Positions 45,337-54,019 are shown, counted from the first letter of the stretch. The stretch: DNA of 64,000 nt from Tardiphaga sp. (GCF_028290785.1 NZ_JAQGJD010000227.1:1-64000), one strand, 5' to 3'. The notes: generated by a model not told the origin, from the sequence alone. Numbers and translations: made by a program.

Positions 45337-46977
45337 ATGTGGCGCATGAGCACCTTCCTGGCAGACGCGGTCCGAAGCTGGGTGGTGCTGTGGGTGCTGC
45401 TCACCTTCAATATCGCGCCGCTGTTGCGCACCACGCTTGGCCTGGCGGCGCGTGGCCTGCCGGTGCCGGTCCGGATTCGTCTTGCGATCGAACGGCTGGG
45501 TACGACCTATCTCAAGCTCGGTCAGTTCATGGCGATGCGCTTCGACCTGCTGCCGCGCGAGATCTGCGACGAGTTGCAGCGCCTGTTCGAAAACGTGCCG
45601 CCGTTACCTTTCGACACGGTACGCGCAGTCGTGGAGGCAGAGCTTGGCGCTCCGCTCGCGGACCTGTTCTCCGGGTTCGATCCGCAACCGATCGGCGCCG
45701 CTTCGATCGCGCAGGTCCACAGCGCGCGCAACCATCGCGGCGAACGACTGGCTGTCAAGATCCAGCGGCCAGATATCGATCGCGTGTTTGAGGCCGACAT
45801 GCGGATCCTCGGGCGGCTGGCGAGGGCGGTCGATTGGTTCGGCTGGTTTCCCAGCCTGGTGCTGAACGACATGGTCGCCGAGTTCGCTACCTTCACCCGG
45901 CGGGAACTGGATTTCGTGCTCGAAGGCCGTACCGCCGAGCGGCTGCGCAGCTACGCAACTACGGCAGAGACCGTGCCGAGAATCTACTGGACGATGACGA
46001 CGCGCAAGGTGCTAACCATGGAGTTCATCGAGGGCCTCAGCATCGCCGAGGCCGGCCGCAGGCTGCAGCGCGGCGAGGCCGCGACCATCCACACCGCTCT
46101 CCCCCATTTTTTCCTCGACGAGGCGCTGCACAATCTCGCTTTCGCCTCGCTGCACCAGTTCTTCGGCACCGGCTTCTTCCACGCGGATCCGCATCCCGGC
46201 AACATCCTGCTGCTGGCCGACAGCCGGGTCGCCTTTATCGACTTCGGCATCTTCGGCATGCTGAGCCGCGAGAAACGCGAATGGCTGGCCGGTTACACCG
46301 AAAACCTCGCGGTGGGCAATATCGACACCGCCTATCGCTACTACGCTAAGCTCTCGACGCCCACCGGGCGGACCGATCTCGAAGCTTTCAGGCGCGAGAC
46401 CAAGGCCGTTCTCAGCGAATGGTACCAGTCATCGTTGCGCGCGAATACGGCTTTAAGCGAGCGTCATATCGGCAAGGTGATTGGCGACATCACCGATATC
46501 CTGAGGCGGCACAGCGTCCGCGTCGATCTCGATACGCTGTTGTTCTGGCGCGCCGCCATCGCGCTGGATTCCAGCGCGCTGAGCCTGTCGGCGGATTTCG
46601 ACCTGATGCGCGAGATGCGATACTATTTCCGGCAGCAGCACCCCTCACCGGTCGATCGGCTCATGGCGGTGGCCACGAGCGCCGCTCGAACGGCCGACGT
46701 CCGACAAGCAGTGACGAACGTTCCGGACGCGTGTGACAAGGCCGTCAGCATGCTTGTCGCAGGACAAGATGCAGGCGCCGTCGCGATCCAGGAGAGCACG
46801 CCGCATCGCCGCACCGTCAACAACTACGCGCGCGCAACCATACTGGCAGCCCTGTCGATCACCACCTGCCCGCTGGCGCTTCAATTCCAGAATGAAACGA
46901 TGCGTGCGGCGGCATGGGTGGTGCTGATGCTGGTTCCGTTTTCGGCAGTATTGATTGCCAAGCCATGGCAGAGCTAG
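45337..46977 (+). CDS. UbiB/ABC1 (ADCK)-family atypical kinase 1
   Basis: A 546-aa protein with the family hallmarks: the KxGQ motif (YLKLGQFMAMRFDLLP), the Ala-rich nucleotide loop (GAASIAQVHSA), the catalytic and metal sites (FFHADPHPGN, FIDFGIFGM), and two C-terminal membrane helices. Family members are ATPases that help move or present polyprenyl lipids such as coenzyme Q and plastid quinones. It begins at ATG 45337 (second ATG at 45346) and overlaps the next kinase by 13 bp. It is not beside ubiquinone genes, so a role specific to this cluster is likely. Confidence 0.88.
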   Translation: MWRMSTFLADAVRSWVVLWVLLTFNIAPLLRTTLGLAARGLPVPVRIRLAIERLGTTYLKLGQFMAMRFDLLPREICDELQRLFENVPPLPFDTVRAVVEAELGAPLADLFSGFDPQPIGAASIAQVHSARNHRGERLAVKIQRPDIDRVFEADMRILGRLARAVDWFGWFPSLVLNDMVAEFATFTRRELDFVLEGRTAERLRSYATTAETVPRIYWTMTTRKVLTMEFIEGLSIAEAGRRLQRGEAATIHTALPHFFLDEALHNLAFASLHQFFGTGFFHADPHPGNILLLADSRVAFIDFGIFGMLSREKREWLAGYTENLAVGNIDTAYRYYAKLSTPTGRTDLEAFRRETKAVLSEWYQSSLRANTALSERHIGKVIGDITDILRRHSVRVDLDTLLFWRAAIALDSSALSLSADFDLMREMRYYFRQQHPSPVDRLMAVATSAARTADVRQAVTNVPDACDKAVSMLVAGQDAGAVAIQESTPHRRTVNNYARATILAALSITTCPLALQFQNETMRAAAWVVLMLVPFSAVLIAKPWQS

Positions 46978-48566
46978 CCGCTGGGATCGAACGCAGGCGC
47001 CCCGCCCGGCTGGCGCGGCAATGGGGAGGTCCGGTCGGCCTCCGGCGATTCCTCGAACGACGAGGGCCGGTGTTCGTCAAGATCGGCCAGTTCCTGGCGC
47101 TGCGGCCCGACCTGATCGCGTCGGAGTACTGCGTCGAACTAATGCGGCTGTTCGAGCGCGTACCGCCATTTCCGTGGTCCGAGGTCCGCCGCATCATCCG
47201 CGCCGATCTCGGCGCCGAACCGGCCGAACTGTTCGGCTATCTCGACCCCCAACCGCTCGCCGCCGGGTCGCTGGCACAGACTCACTATGCGCGGCTGCGC
47301 AGCGGCCGCGAGGTCGTGATCAAGATCCTGCGGCCCGACGTGCACCGACAGGTCGCGCGCGATCTGCGCCATGCGCGCCGCCTCGCCCGATTGCTGGAGC
47401 TGAGCGGCGGCAGCTTCATCCTCGATCCGCGCGCCACGATCGAGGAGCTGGCCGGCTGGCTGATGCAGGAACTGGATTTCGTGCGCGAGCTGCGCAATAT
47501 CCAGCGGCTGCGCCGGTTGGCCTTTGACAGTCCACTTCAGGTGATCCCGAAACCCTATCCGCAGCTCAGCGGCGACCGCGTCCTGACGATGGACTATGTT
47601 CGCGGCGTCCATGTGATTGATCTGCTCGCAGCGCCCTCCCGAGATACCAGCGATATCGAACAACACGACGACATCGACCGCGGTCTGCTGGCCCGAGACC
47701 TGATCGAGGCGTGCCTGACGCAGATATTCCGCTACCGCTTTTTCCACGCCGATCTGCATCCCGGCAATCTGATCGCAAAACCCGACGGCGGAATCGCCTT
47801 CATCGATTTCGGCCTGTGCACCGAACTCGACGACACCGTACGTCAACGTCAGATGCACTATCTGGCGGCGCTGTATCGCGGCGACAACGAACGCGTATTG
47901 CGCGCGCTGCTCGACATCCTGGTCGCCACCGAGGCGGCCGATCCGGAGGGGCTGCGCCGCGACTTCCTCGCCGCGGCCCGCGCCAGGATCGATCATGACG
48001 GTCGCTCCACGCGCGAGGGCCGCGGCCAGGCCTTCTCGTCCGCCATTGCGAATTACCTCATCGACGTGATCCGCGCGGCGCGGAACAATGGATATCAGAT
48101 TCCGACCCAGGTACTCGCGATGTACCGCGCTTTGCTGACCGTCGAACTGGTCGCGCATCAGCTCGGAAGCCGCGCCGACCTGCGCTCCGTGGGCCGTCGC
48201 TTCATCGAGAAGCTGCAGCGCGACGAAGCGTTTCGCATCATCGATGCCGAGAATCTGGTGCCAACCCTGCTAAGCTACTTCGCGCTGTGGCGTGACTATC
48301 CCGGTCAGGCAAGCCAGTTGCTGACCGACCTTGCCGATAACCGCTTTGTCCTGAAGGTCAATGTCGGTGAAAGCCATGAGACGGAACAGGACCGCAACCG
48401 CCGCGCCCGCGGCTTGATCAGCGCGATCCTGGCCGTCAGCGTCGCGGTACTGCTGGCGTTTCCGGGATCGCCGGCCGCAGGCGGCGGCTGGATCACCGGC
48501 CTGCTGGTGACGCTGCTGCTGTTGCTATACCTCGTGACCTATCTGCACTACCGCCGCCTGAAGTGA
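46965..48566 (+). CDS. UbiB/ABC1 (ADCK)-family atypical kinase 2
   Basis: A 533-aa paralogue of the preceding protein. It shows FVKIGQFLALRPDLIASEY, an altered Ala-rich loop (AAGSLAQTHYA, with Gly and Leu where the first has Ala and Ile), FFHADLHPGN, FIDFGLCTE and two C-terminal membrane helices (ISAILAVSVAVLLAF, GLLVTLLLLLYLVTYLHY). The start at 46965 lies inside the end of the first kinase gene. Tandem, divergent copies suggest a heteromeric pair. It ends 14 bp before the convergent gene at 48580. Confidence 0.87.
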   Translation: MAELAAGIERRRPARLARQWGGPVGLRRFLERRGPVFVKIGQFLALRPDLIASEYCVELMRLFERVPPFPWSEVRRIIRADLGAEPAELFGYLDPQPLAAGSLAQTHYARLRSGREVVIKILRPDVHRQVARDLRHARRLARLLELSGGSFILDPRATIEELAGWLMQELDFVRELRNIQRLRRLAFDSPLQVIPKPYPQLSGDRVLTMDYVRGVHVIDLLAAPSRDTSDIEQHDDIDRGLLARDLIEACLTQIFRYRFFHADLHPGNLIAKPDGGIAFIDFGLCTELDDTVRQRQMHYLAALYRGDNERVLRALLDILVATEAADPEGLRRDFLAAARARIDHDGRSTREGRGQAFSSAIANYLIDVIRAARNNGYQIPTQVLAMYRALLTVELVAHQLGSRADLRSVGRRFIEKLQRDEAFRIIDAENLVPTLLSYFALWRDYPGQASQLLTDLADNRFVLKVNVGESHETEQDRNRRARGLISAILAVSVAVLLAFPGSPAAGGGWITGLLVTLLLLLYLVTYLHYRRLK

Positions 48567-48579
48567 TGCCGCGCCAGCG

Positions 48580-49560
48580 TCACTGCAGCGTGAGATTGGG
48601 GCCGGGATCGAGCAGAAGCCCGTTCTGCGCCAGCACCCAGGTGGAATGCTGCACCACCGCGCGCAGCAGATAGTCGCCGATCGGACTATCGACGAAGATC
48701 AGAACCAGTTCGTCGTTGGCATAGGCCTCCAGCAACAGCCCGCGCAGCATCAGGAAGATCGCTTCGGTGCGCTCGGCTACATTCATGTCGATAAATTCCT
48801 CGCCGAGCCGCAACACCTGTTCGACCAGCCCGACATAGGGCGCTGTCACTTGTCCGAGTTGAACCACAATATTGACGAGGCGTTCGACAATGGCCGGCAA
48901 CTGGTGTGGCGGCAGCGAACGAAGGACGGCGCCTGCCTCCGGCTCGATCTGCTTTAGCGCCGCCCGCAACTGGCGTTCGTATCTGGTCGGCATGAACATC
49001 CATTTGCTGAACCACATGACGATACGGGAGAAGACCAGCGCGATGCGCAACAGCCCGTCATAAGCACCGCGCGTGAAGCTCGGCAGCTTGACCTTCTGCA
49101 CCGGCTGCCAGCAGGCCGGATGGATGTTCAAGATCTCTACGCTCCAGTCGATCAGGATTCCGACAAACGGCGCCAGCAAGGTCTTCTGGATGCTGAGAAA
49201 CGGCAGCCCGCCGAAATTGTATTTCTCCAGCACCCGCACCACCAGGTCCGTCGCGAAGCGGCGCTTCACCGCGCCGGTGCCGTCGCCGAAACGCTCAGAC
49301 TGATGCACTGCGGCTAGTACCAATGCACTCAGGCTCGACTTCAGTCCGCTATTCCAATGCGTCACATCCGGTATTGCCCCGAGCAGGGCGAACACGTCGC
49401 GGGCATCCCGGGCGATGTCTTCCCGGCGGTCGCGGAATTCCTCGATCAGATCTTCCGCGCGACGCTGCACGCGGTCGGCCACCGCCTGCTGTTCCGGCGA
49501 GAGCGGAGCCGTGCGCGGCCCGAACAATCCGCCCAGCAGCCATCCAGAGGCCTCCACCAC
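48580..49560 (-). CDS. Unknown protein, 326 aa, conserved position in the cluster
   Basis: I do not recognise this family. After MVEASGWLLGGLFG the protein has a charged helix (ADRVQRRAEDLIEEFRDRREDIARDARDVF), then mixed helical segments with hydrophobic patches (LPFLSIQKTLLAPFVGILIDW, LLRIALVFSRIVMWFSKWMFM), which may be membrane-associated. The start is doubtful. GTG 49560 has GGAAGAGG upstream, but an in-frame ATT 42 bases earlier sits three bases after GGAGGGG and would add SYLGFLVRATEEAV. The gene is divergent from the UbiA gene across operator site 3. Confidence 0.65.
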   Translation of the reverse strand: MVEASGWLLGGLFGPRTAPLSPEQQAVADRVQRRAEDLIEEFRDRREDIARDARDVFALLGAIPDVTHWNSGLKSSLSALVLAAVHQSERFGDGTGAVKRRFATDLVVRVLEKYNFGGLPFLSIQKTLLAPFVGILIDWSVEILNIHPACWQPVQKVKLPSFTRGAYDGLLRIALVFSRIVMWFSKWMFMPTRYERQLRAALKQIEPEAGAVLRSLPPHQLPAIVERLVNIVVQLGQVTAPYVGLVEQVLRLGEEFIDMNVAERTEAIFLMLRGLLLEAYANDELVLIFVDSPIGDYLLRAVVQHSTWVLAQNGLLLDPGPNLTLQ

Positions 49561-49645
49561 CGCCTCTTCCGTCGCCCGAACAAGGAAGCCGAGATACGAA
49601 ATGGTCCCCTCCGCGAGGTACCGGGAGGACTTCGCCCGCCCACAT

Positions 49646-49666
49646 TATACACTTATAACTTGCATA
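49646..49666 (+). promoter_or_regulatory. Cluster operator, site 3
   Basis: TATACACTT-N6-TGCATA, a full match to the cluster consensus. It sits between the divergent unknown gene and the UbiA gene. On the minus strand it overlaps TATAAT, a good -10 for the unknown gene. On the plus strand TTGCAT-17-TACTTT is a possible promoter for UbiA. Confidence 0.75.
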
Positions 49667-49695
49667 CACGTAAAAGTAGAAATACTTTCTGCAGC

Positions 49696-49711
49696 ACGCA
49701 TTTGCATGCGT
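49696..49711. repeat. Inverted repeat downstream of operator site 3
   Basis: ACGCAT-TTGC-ATGCGT, perfect 6-bp arms, 30 bp after the operator and 90 bp before the UbiA gene. It could be an additional regulatory site. No second copy was noticed. Confidence 0.35.
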
Positions 49712-49800
49712 CCTGCAAATATCGTTCGTGTACAAACTTTTTCATGACGCGGACTTGGCTTGTGCGCAGTTCCTGTGCTTGGCACGCAAAGGATGCCTCG

Positions 49801-50742
49801 ATGCTGGAGATCGAAGTGGCCCAAGCATCCGGCGACCCGCCAACGCTCGTCCGAAGCCTGGCGTCGTACTTTCGGGAATGGCGGTATCAGGCCAATGCAA
49901 TCATCGCCTGCGTCCTGTCGATGTATGTGGGATGGATCGCGCTCGCTGGAAGCTTTTCGCTTCCGCGACCGGTGATATCCATCGCGCTCGCTGCCGCGAC
50001 GACCGTATGCATGGTGCTGGCGATCTTCCTCATCAACGACGCCGCGGACCGCGATATCGACAAGCTCGTGCATCCCGAGCGGCCGATCCCCCGCGGCCTG
50101 TCGCAGTGGCAGCACATCTATGGTGCCGGCGTTGGCTTGATCCTCATCGCGCTTGCCTGCGCGACGTTCCTGAGCAGCCGATTCCTCGCCGCAGTCGCGC
50201 TGCAGGCGACGCTGGTTATCTTTTATTATAGCTATTTGAAGCGGTTTTTTCCGCTGCCCTGCTCGTCTGAACTGATCGCGCCGCTGATCAGCGCGCTGTT
50301 TCCCGTCACCGCCTTCGCCGTCGTCCCGGAATTTCACGGCGGGTTGCTGATCGCGGTCGCCTGCTTCATCTACTCCTCCGACATGGCACAGGATCTGCTG
50401 GGCGGCATCCATGACGAGACTGGTGATCGCCGCTACCATGTGCGCACTTTCGCAGTAGCCCTGGGTTCGGACATCACGCGGTGGATTTCGGCGACGGCCT
50501 TCATCGTCTCGGTTGGTGCCGGCGTCGCGGTGTTTGTTTTCGGCGCGCTCGGCTGGATCTACCTGGTGACCTTCTCAGCATTCAGTCTTGTGATGCTGAG
50601 GCAGTACCTGCGCGTGTTGCTTGCCGACAGAGACACGTTGCCGACAGCCGCCGGCCGCGCCAATCATTTGGGCGGCGCCTATTACTTCGTTGTCTCGGCA
50701 TCGATCCTGCCGGATTTGCTGCTGCGCCAGTGGCTGGCCTAG
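49801..50742 (+). CDS. UbiA-superfamily prenyltransferase
   Basis: A 313-aa polytopic membrane protein. The first Asp-rich motif is N79-D80-x2-D83-x3-D87 (INDAADRDIDKLVHPERPIP). The second is DMAQDLLGGIHDETGDRRYH followed by RTFAVALG. Both bind the prenyl diphosphate through magnesium. The enzyme transfers a prenyl group to an aromatic or other lipophilic acceptor within the membrane. The acceptor here is unknown. The start at 49801 has AAAGGA seven bases upstream. The track start at 49357 lies inside the opposite gene. Confidence 0.88.
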   Translation: MLEIEVAQASGDPPTLVRSLASYFREWRYQANAIIACVLSMYVGWIALAGSFSLPRPVISIALAAATTVCMVLAIFLINDAADRDIDKLVHPERPIPRGLSQWQHIYGAGVGLILIALACATFLSSRFLAAVALQATLVIFYYSYLKRFFPLPCSSELIAPLISALFPVTAFAVVPEFHGGLLIAVACFIYSSDMAQDLLGGIHDETGDRRYHVRTFAVALGSDITRWISATAFIVSVGAGVAVFVFGALGWIYLVTFSAFSLVMLRQYLRVLLADRDTLPTAAGRANHLGGAYYFVVSASILPDLLLRQWLA

Positions 50743-50852
50743 CCGTCCGCTGGCCTGCGGGAAACGCAAAAATCCGCCCAGCGCGTTTCTCGACTTGGAA
50801 AATCTACAACTTCTGGTAGTATTACCAAGCGCGTCTCGCATCGAGGTGTCCT

Positions 50853-52859
50853 ATGGGGTCCCGAACGAAGTCAGGCACGGTCCGCCAAGGCAGTGCCCCC
50901 GCCCCGCTTCCTCGCGACGTGCCGGCGGTGCCGCATCGCGAGACCTTGTTCGGCCCAATCGCCACGAAACTGCAGCGCCGAACCTACATGGTCTGGCTGA
51001 CGCTGTGCATCCTCGGCGCGATCCCCAACATCCTGGCCGTGACGCTATATCCGGGCTTTTCGGTTGCGAGCCGGGCATTCGGCTGGGGCCTCTGGCTGCC
51101 GGGCGCCGGATTTGTGGCTGTCGGCGGCGCGGCGATATGGCTATTCCCTCTGACGCTCGTGATCTTCGTGCTGTCATGCGCGCTCTGGCTGCTGTGCGGC
51201 GCGGTGATCCTGCCCCCCATCATATGGATCGCTGCAGCGTCGGTGTCCTATGCCATGGCCGGCGACAGCGTCTCCGAATGGACCTGGCTCATCGTGCCCG
51301 GGGTTGCGCTCACGCTCTATGCGCTGCATCGCTATGTCCTGCACTGGAATTATCAGACGGCGGTCGAGCTCGGCCGGAAACGCGCCGCCGCCCTGCCCGC
51401 CGCCCTGGCGGAACTCGACGCGGTGCAGAGCCTGGCGCCGGACGCCAATGCCCACGAACTCACCTGCGACGAGATCGCTGGCGCGCGCTACATCTTCGAT
51501 CGCGCGCTGCAACCGGTCGGACAATTCGAGGGCTTTACGCGAATCGATAATTTCCAACTCGCCGGGTTGCGGTATCAGCTCAACTACATCAGCTACGGTC
51601 TTGCCATGCTGCAGCGGAAGTACCTGCCGAATTTCCATGGCTATCTCAACCAGGCACAGCGCTACGCTATCGAATCCCTGACCTCGCCGGAGGTCTGCGG
51701 CTACTGGACATGGGAGAACGCGTGGGGAAACCTGTCGCTCAATCCCGATCCGGTCGGCACCAAGGACGACGTCATGCTGGCCGGGCTGTCGCTCAGCGCC
51801 CTGACCTGCTACGCGGAAAACACCGGCGACCTGCAATACCAGAAATCGGGCGCGCTGCAATTCAAGCCCTTCAAGCACCGCCGCCGGACCTATGGCCACA
51901 ACGCGCAGAGTTTCGTGGACTGGATCACGTGGAACTGGGATCACGCAATCTATTATTTGTATGCCTGCGAGCCGCACTGGGTGTTTCCGATCTGCAACTC
52001 CTACGCGCTGTGCGGCGTAAAGCCATTCGACCGCACCAACGGTACCTCGATTGCGGCAGCGGTCTATCCGCCATTCATGCGGGGACTCGAAGGCGAATTC
52101 ATCGCGCCTGGCGGCGGTTTGCAGCCGGAGCTGTCGTCGCTGGTCGGGATCAGCCCGTTCTGGAACGTGACGCAGATGCAGATGGACAACCTGCTGTCGG
52201 TAAGCCAGGTCATCAACGCCATCCACCCCGGCTACGCGAAGCTCTGGTATGTACTGGCGCGCCATGAATATCTTGAACTGACGGCGACCGGCCTTGAGCT
52301 CAAACAGGGCTCGTGGAGCGACTGCACCGACTTCGGCAACTATCAGCAGAATCCAGGCATGGCGCTCGGCACCATCGCGCTGGCCGCGCGCGAACATGGC
52401 GATGACATCATCGCCGAAGCGGCGTTGCGCAAGGCTGCGGAACTGCTGACCCCGGTCACCACGCCAGGCGTGCTCGCCTATCAGGACATTTCCAATACCG
52501 CGAATATCAACCTGGCCGTGGCGCGCTGGGCGCGGCGCGATCACTGGCTCGACGTCATCAACTTCGCGCCGCGCCCGGGCGCCATCACCGGGCCGATCCT
52601 GTCCGATTGCGCATACCCGGACGTGCTCGTCGCCCGCGCCATCAGCAACGGCACCGACCTGAACCTCGTGCTGTATGACGGCAAGCAGCCCGGACGCTTC
52701 CCCATCCGCATCGCACGGCTGTCGCCGGGCCGCAGCTATGCCGTCGAAGGCGCTCAGCCCGCTTCGCTGCTCGCGTCGCCGGACGGCGCCGCCACGCTCC
52801 ATGTCGAACTGAACGGCCGGACGGTTGTCCGGCTGCGTTTGCAAGACACCGTACACTGA
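50853..52859 (+). CDS. Linalool dehydratase/isomerase-like protein with N-terminal membrane region
   Basis: A 668-aa protein. Residues about 45-165 hold four hydrophobic helices. The C-terminal domain matches the linalool dehydratase/isomerase (LDI) fold: FEGFTRIDNFQLAGLRYQLNY (Asp232), GYWTWENAWGNLSLNPDPVG, KDDVMLAGLS and CEPHWVFPIC. In the Castellaniella LDI the two catalytic cysteines are nine residues apart (171/180); here Cys372 and Cys381 have exactly that spacing. It may therefore hydrate, dehydrate or isomerise an allylic alcohol or isoprenoid group, plausibly one added by the UbiA enzyme just upstream. Membrane anchoring suggests a lipid substrate. Confidence 0.85.
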   Translation: MGSRTKSGTVRQGSAPAPLPRDVPAVPHRETLFGPIATKLQRRTYMVWLTLCILGAIPNILAVTLYPGFSVASRAFGWGLWLPGAGFVAVGGAAIWLFPLTLVIFVLSCALWLLCGAVILPPIIWIAAASVSYAMAGDSVSEWTWLIVPGVALTLYALHRYVLHWNYQTAVELGRKRAAALPAALAELDAVQSLAPDANAHELTCDEIAGARYIFDRALQPVGQFEGFTRIDNFQLAGLRYQLNYISYGLAMLQRKYLPNFHGYLNQAQRYAIESLTSPEVCGYWTWENAWGNLSLNPDPVGTKDDVMLAGLSLSALTCYAENTGDLQYQKSGALQFKPFKHRRRTYGHNAQSFVDWITWNWDHAIYYLYACEPHWVFPICNSYALCGVKPFDRTNGTSIAAAVYPPFMRGLEGEFIAPGGGLQPELSSLVGISPFWNVTQMQMDNLLSVSQVINAIHPGYAKLWYVLARHEYLELTATGLELKQGSWSDCTDFGNYQQNPGMALGTIALAAREHGDDIIAEAALRKAAELLTPVTTPGVLAYQDISNTANINLAVARWARRDHWLDVINFAPRPGAITGPILSDCAYPDVLVARAISNGTDLNLVLYDGKQPGRFPIRIARLSPGRSYAVEGAQPASLLASPDGAATLHVELNGRTVVRLRLQDTVH

Positions 52860-52870
52860 CGGGAGACGTC

Positions 52871-53140
52871 ATGGGCTGCTGTATCCTTGGGGCACTGATC
52901 ATCAGCCGATGCATCTATGCGTGGCGGCGCGTACGAGTTCTATTCCGGCGGATCGGCCCGCTATTCGCGACGCTGGTGGCCGCAGAAGTGGCCCTCCTCG
53001 TCGCCGCTGCTGTTCACGAAGCGCCGCGGCACCGCGACCACCTGCTGTCGCTGCTGCCGGCGATGGCTTTCGCCGCAGGCGCCGAGCCAGCCATCTGCAC
53101 GAACGGAGACGGAAAGCCGCCGCACCCCGTTATACAATAG
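52871..53140 (+). CDS. Small membrane protein following the LDI-like gene
   Basis: An 89-aa ORF, MGCCILGALIISRCIYAWRR..., with GGGAGA at good spacing and a gap of 11 bp after the LDI-like stop. It has two hydrophobic segments (CCILGALIISRCIYAW and ATLVAAEVALLVAAAV) and four cysteines. Function is unknown. Its 3' end overlaps the left arm of an imperfect operator copy at 53131. It could be a real third gene of the UbiA unit or a decayed remnant. Confidence 0.5.
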   Translation: MGCCILGALIISRCIYAWRRVRVLFRRIGPLFATLVAAEVALLVAAAVHEAPRHRDHLLSLLPAMAFAAGAEPAICTNGDGKPPHPVIQ

Positions 53141-53147
53141 GCCAGTC

Positions 53148-53168
53148 TATACACTTTTAAGTTGTATA
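53148..53168 (+). promoter_or_regulatory. Cluster operator, site 4
   Basis: TATACACTT-N6-TGTATA, the most symmetrical copy (TATACA-N9-TGTATA). It lies 60 bp before the DUF3050 start. The overlapping TTGTAT-17-TATTAA forms a plausible promoter. An imperfect copy (TATACA-N9-TCTATA) overlaps it on the left at 53131-53151. Confidence 0.8.
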
Positions 53169-53227
53169 AATTTACATGTTCTCTTATTAATAGCAGGTGT
53201 AACGCCCAGATGGACGGGAGCCAAGCC

Positions 53228-54019
53228 ATGCTGCAGGACGCCACGCCGCCCCAAGCTGAAACGGAGCTGGATCGCCTCGACGAATTGCGCCAGTCGCTGC
53301 TACGGCACCCTATCTACGCCGAAGTGAATTCGATCGCGCGGCTCAAACTATTCATGGAAGACCATGTCTTCGCGGTGTGGGATTTCATGTCGCTGCTGAA
53401 ACGGCTGCAGCGCGACGTCACCTGCCTCGACGTGCCGTGGTTTCCCGCCGCCGATCCGCACGCCGCGCGGCTCATCAATGAAATCGTGATCGGTGAGGAA
53501 AGCGACCTCGGCCCGGACGGCACTTCTCCGATCAGCCATCTCGAACTCTATGTCGGCGCGATGCAGGAGATCGGCGCTCGCACCGACAAGTTTCGACAGT
53601 TCTGCAAGCTGGCTCAAGATGGCATTCCAATCCCGCACTGCCTGCAACAGGTTGATGCGCCGCCCCACGTCCGGGTCTTCGTCGAACATACGATGGCGCT
53701 GGCGTCGCGGGGAACCACCGAACAGGTGCTGGGCGGATTCCTGTATGGCCGCGAAGACGTGATACCGGACATGTTTCAAAGTATCCGCAACGGGTTCTGG
53801 GCGAGCCAGGCCGAAATTCCAAAACACTTCGACTATTATGTGCTTCGCCATATCGAACTCGACGGCGACAGCCATGGCCCGCTCGGCAAGGAACTGCTGG
53901 CGCGGGTCATCGGCGGTTCGCCCGACAAGGCGCGGCGGGCCTACCAGTCCGCCGCCGACAGCATCGAGCACCGCATCGGCCTGTGGAGTGGCACGTTGCG
54001 CGGGATCCGTTCGGCCTGA
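53228..54019 (+). CDS. DUF3050 protein (heme-oxygenase-like fold)
   Basis: A 263-aa protein from MLQDATPPQAETEL, chosen because GGGAG is eight bases upstream. ATG 53210 is an alternative. All-helical, it carries the family blocks FMEDHVFAVWDFMSLLKRLQ, INEIVIGEESD, FVEHTM and HIELDGDSHGPLG. These supply His and carboxylate residues spaced as in heme-oxygenase-like di-iron oxidases. If that holds, it would use oxygen to modify the cluster product, but no DUF3050 reaction is known to me. It is the first gene after operator site 4. Confidence 0.8.
   Translation: MLQDATPPQAETELDRLDELRQSLLRHPIYAEVNSIARLKLFMEDHVFAVWDFMSLLKRLQRDVTCLDVPWFPAADPHAARLINEIVIGEESDLGPDGTSPISHLELYVGAMQEIGARTDKFRQFCKLAQDGIPIPHCLQQVDAPPHVRVFVEHTMALASRGTTEQVLGGFLYGREDVIPDMFQSIRNGFWASQAEIPKHFDYYVLRHIELDGDSHGPLGKELLARVIGGSPDKARRAYQSAADSIEHRIGLWSGTLRGIRSA

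Noticed and set aside
50814-50827. TGGTA-GTAT-TACCA palindrome before the LDI-like gene, as a cluster operator
   Set aside because: It shares no sequence with the 21-bp boxes and occurs inside the UbiA-LDI unit. It may be incidental.
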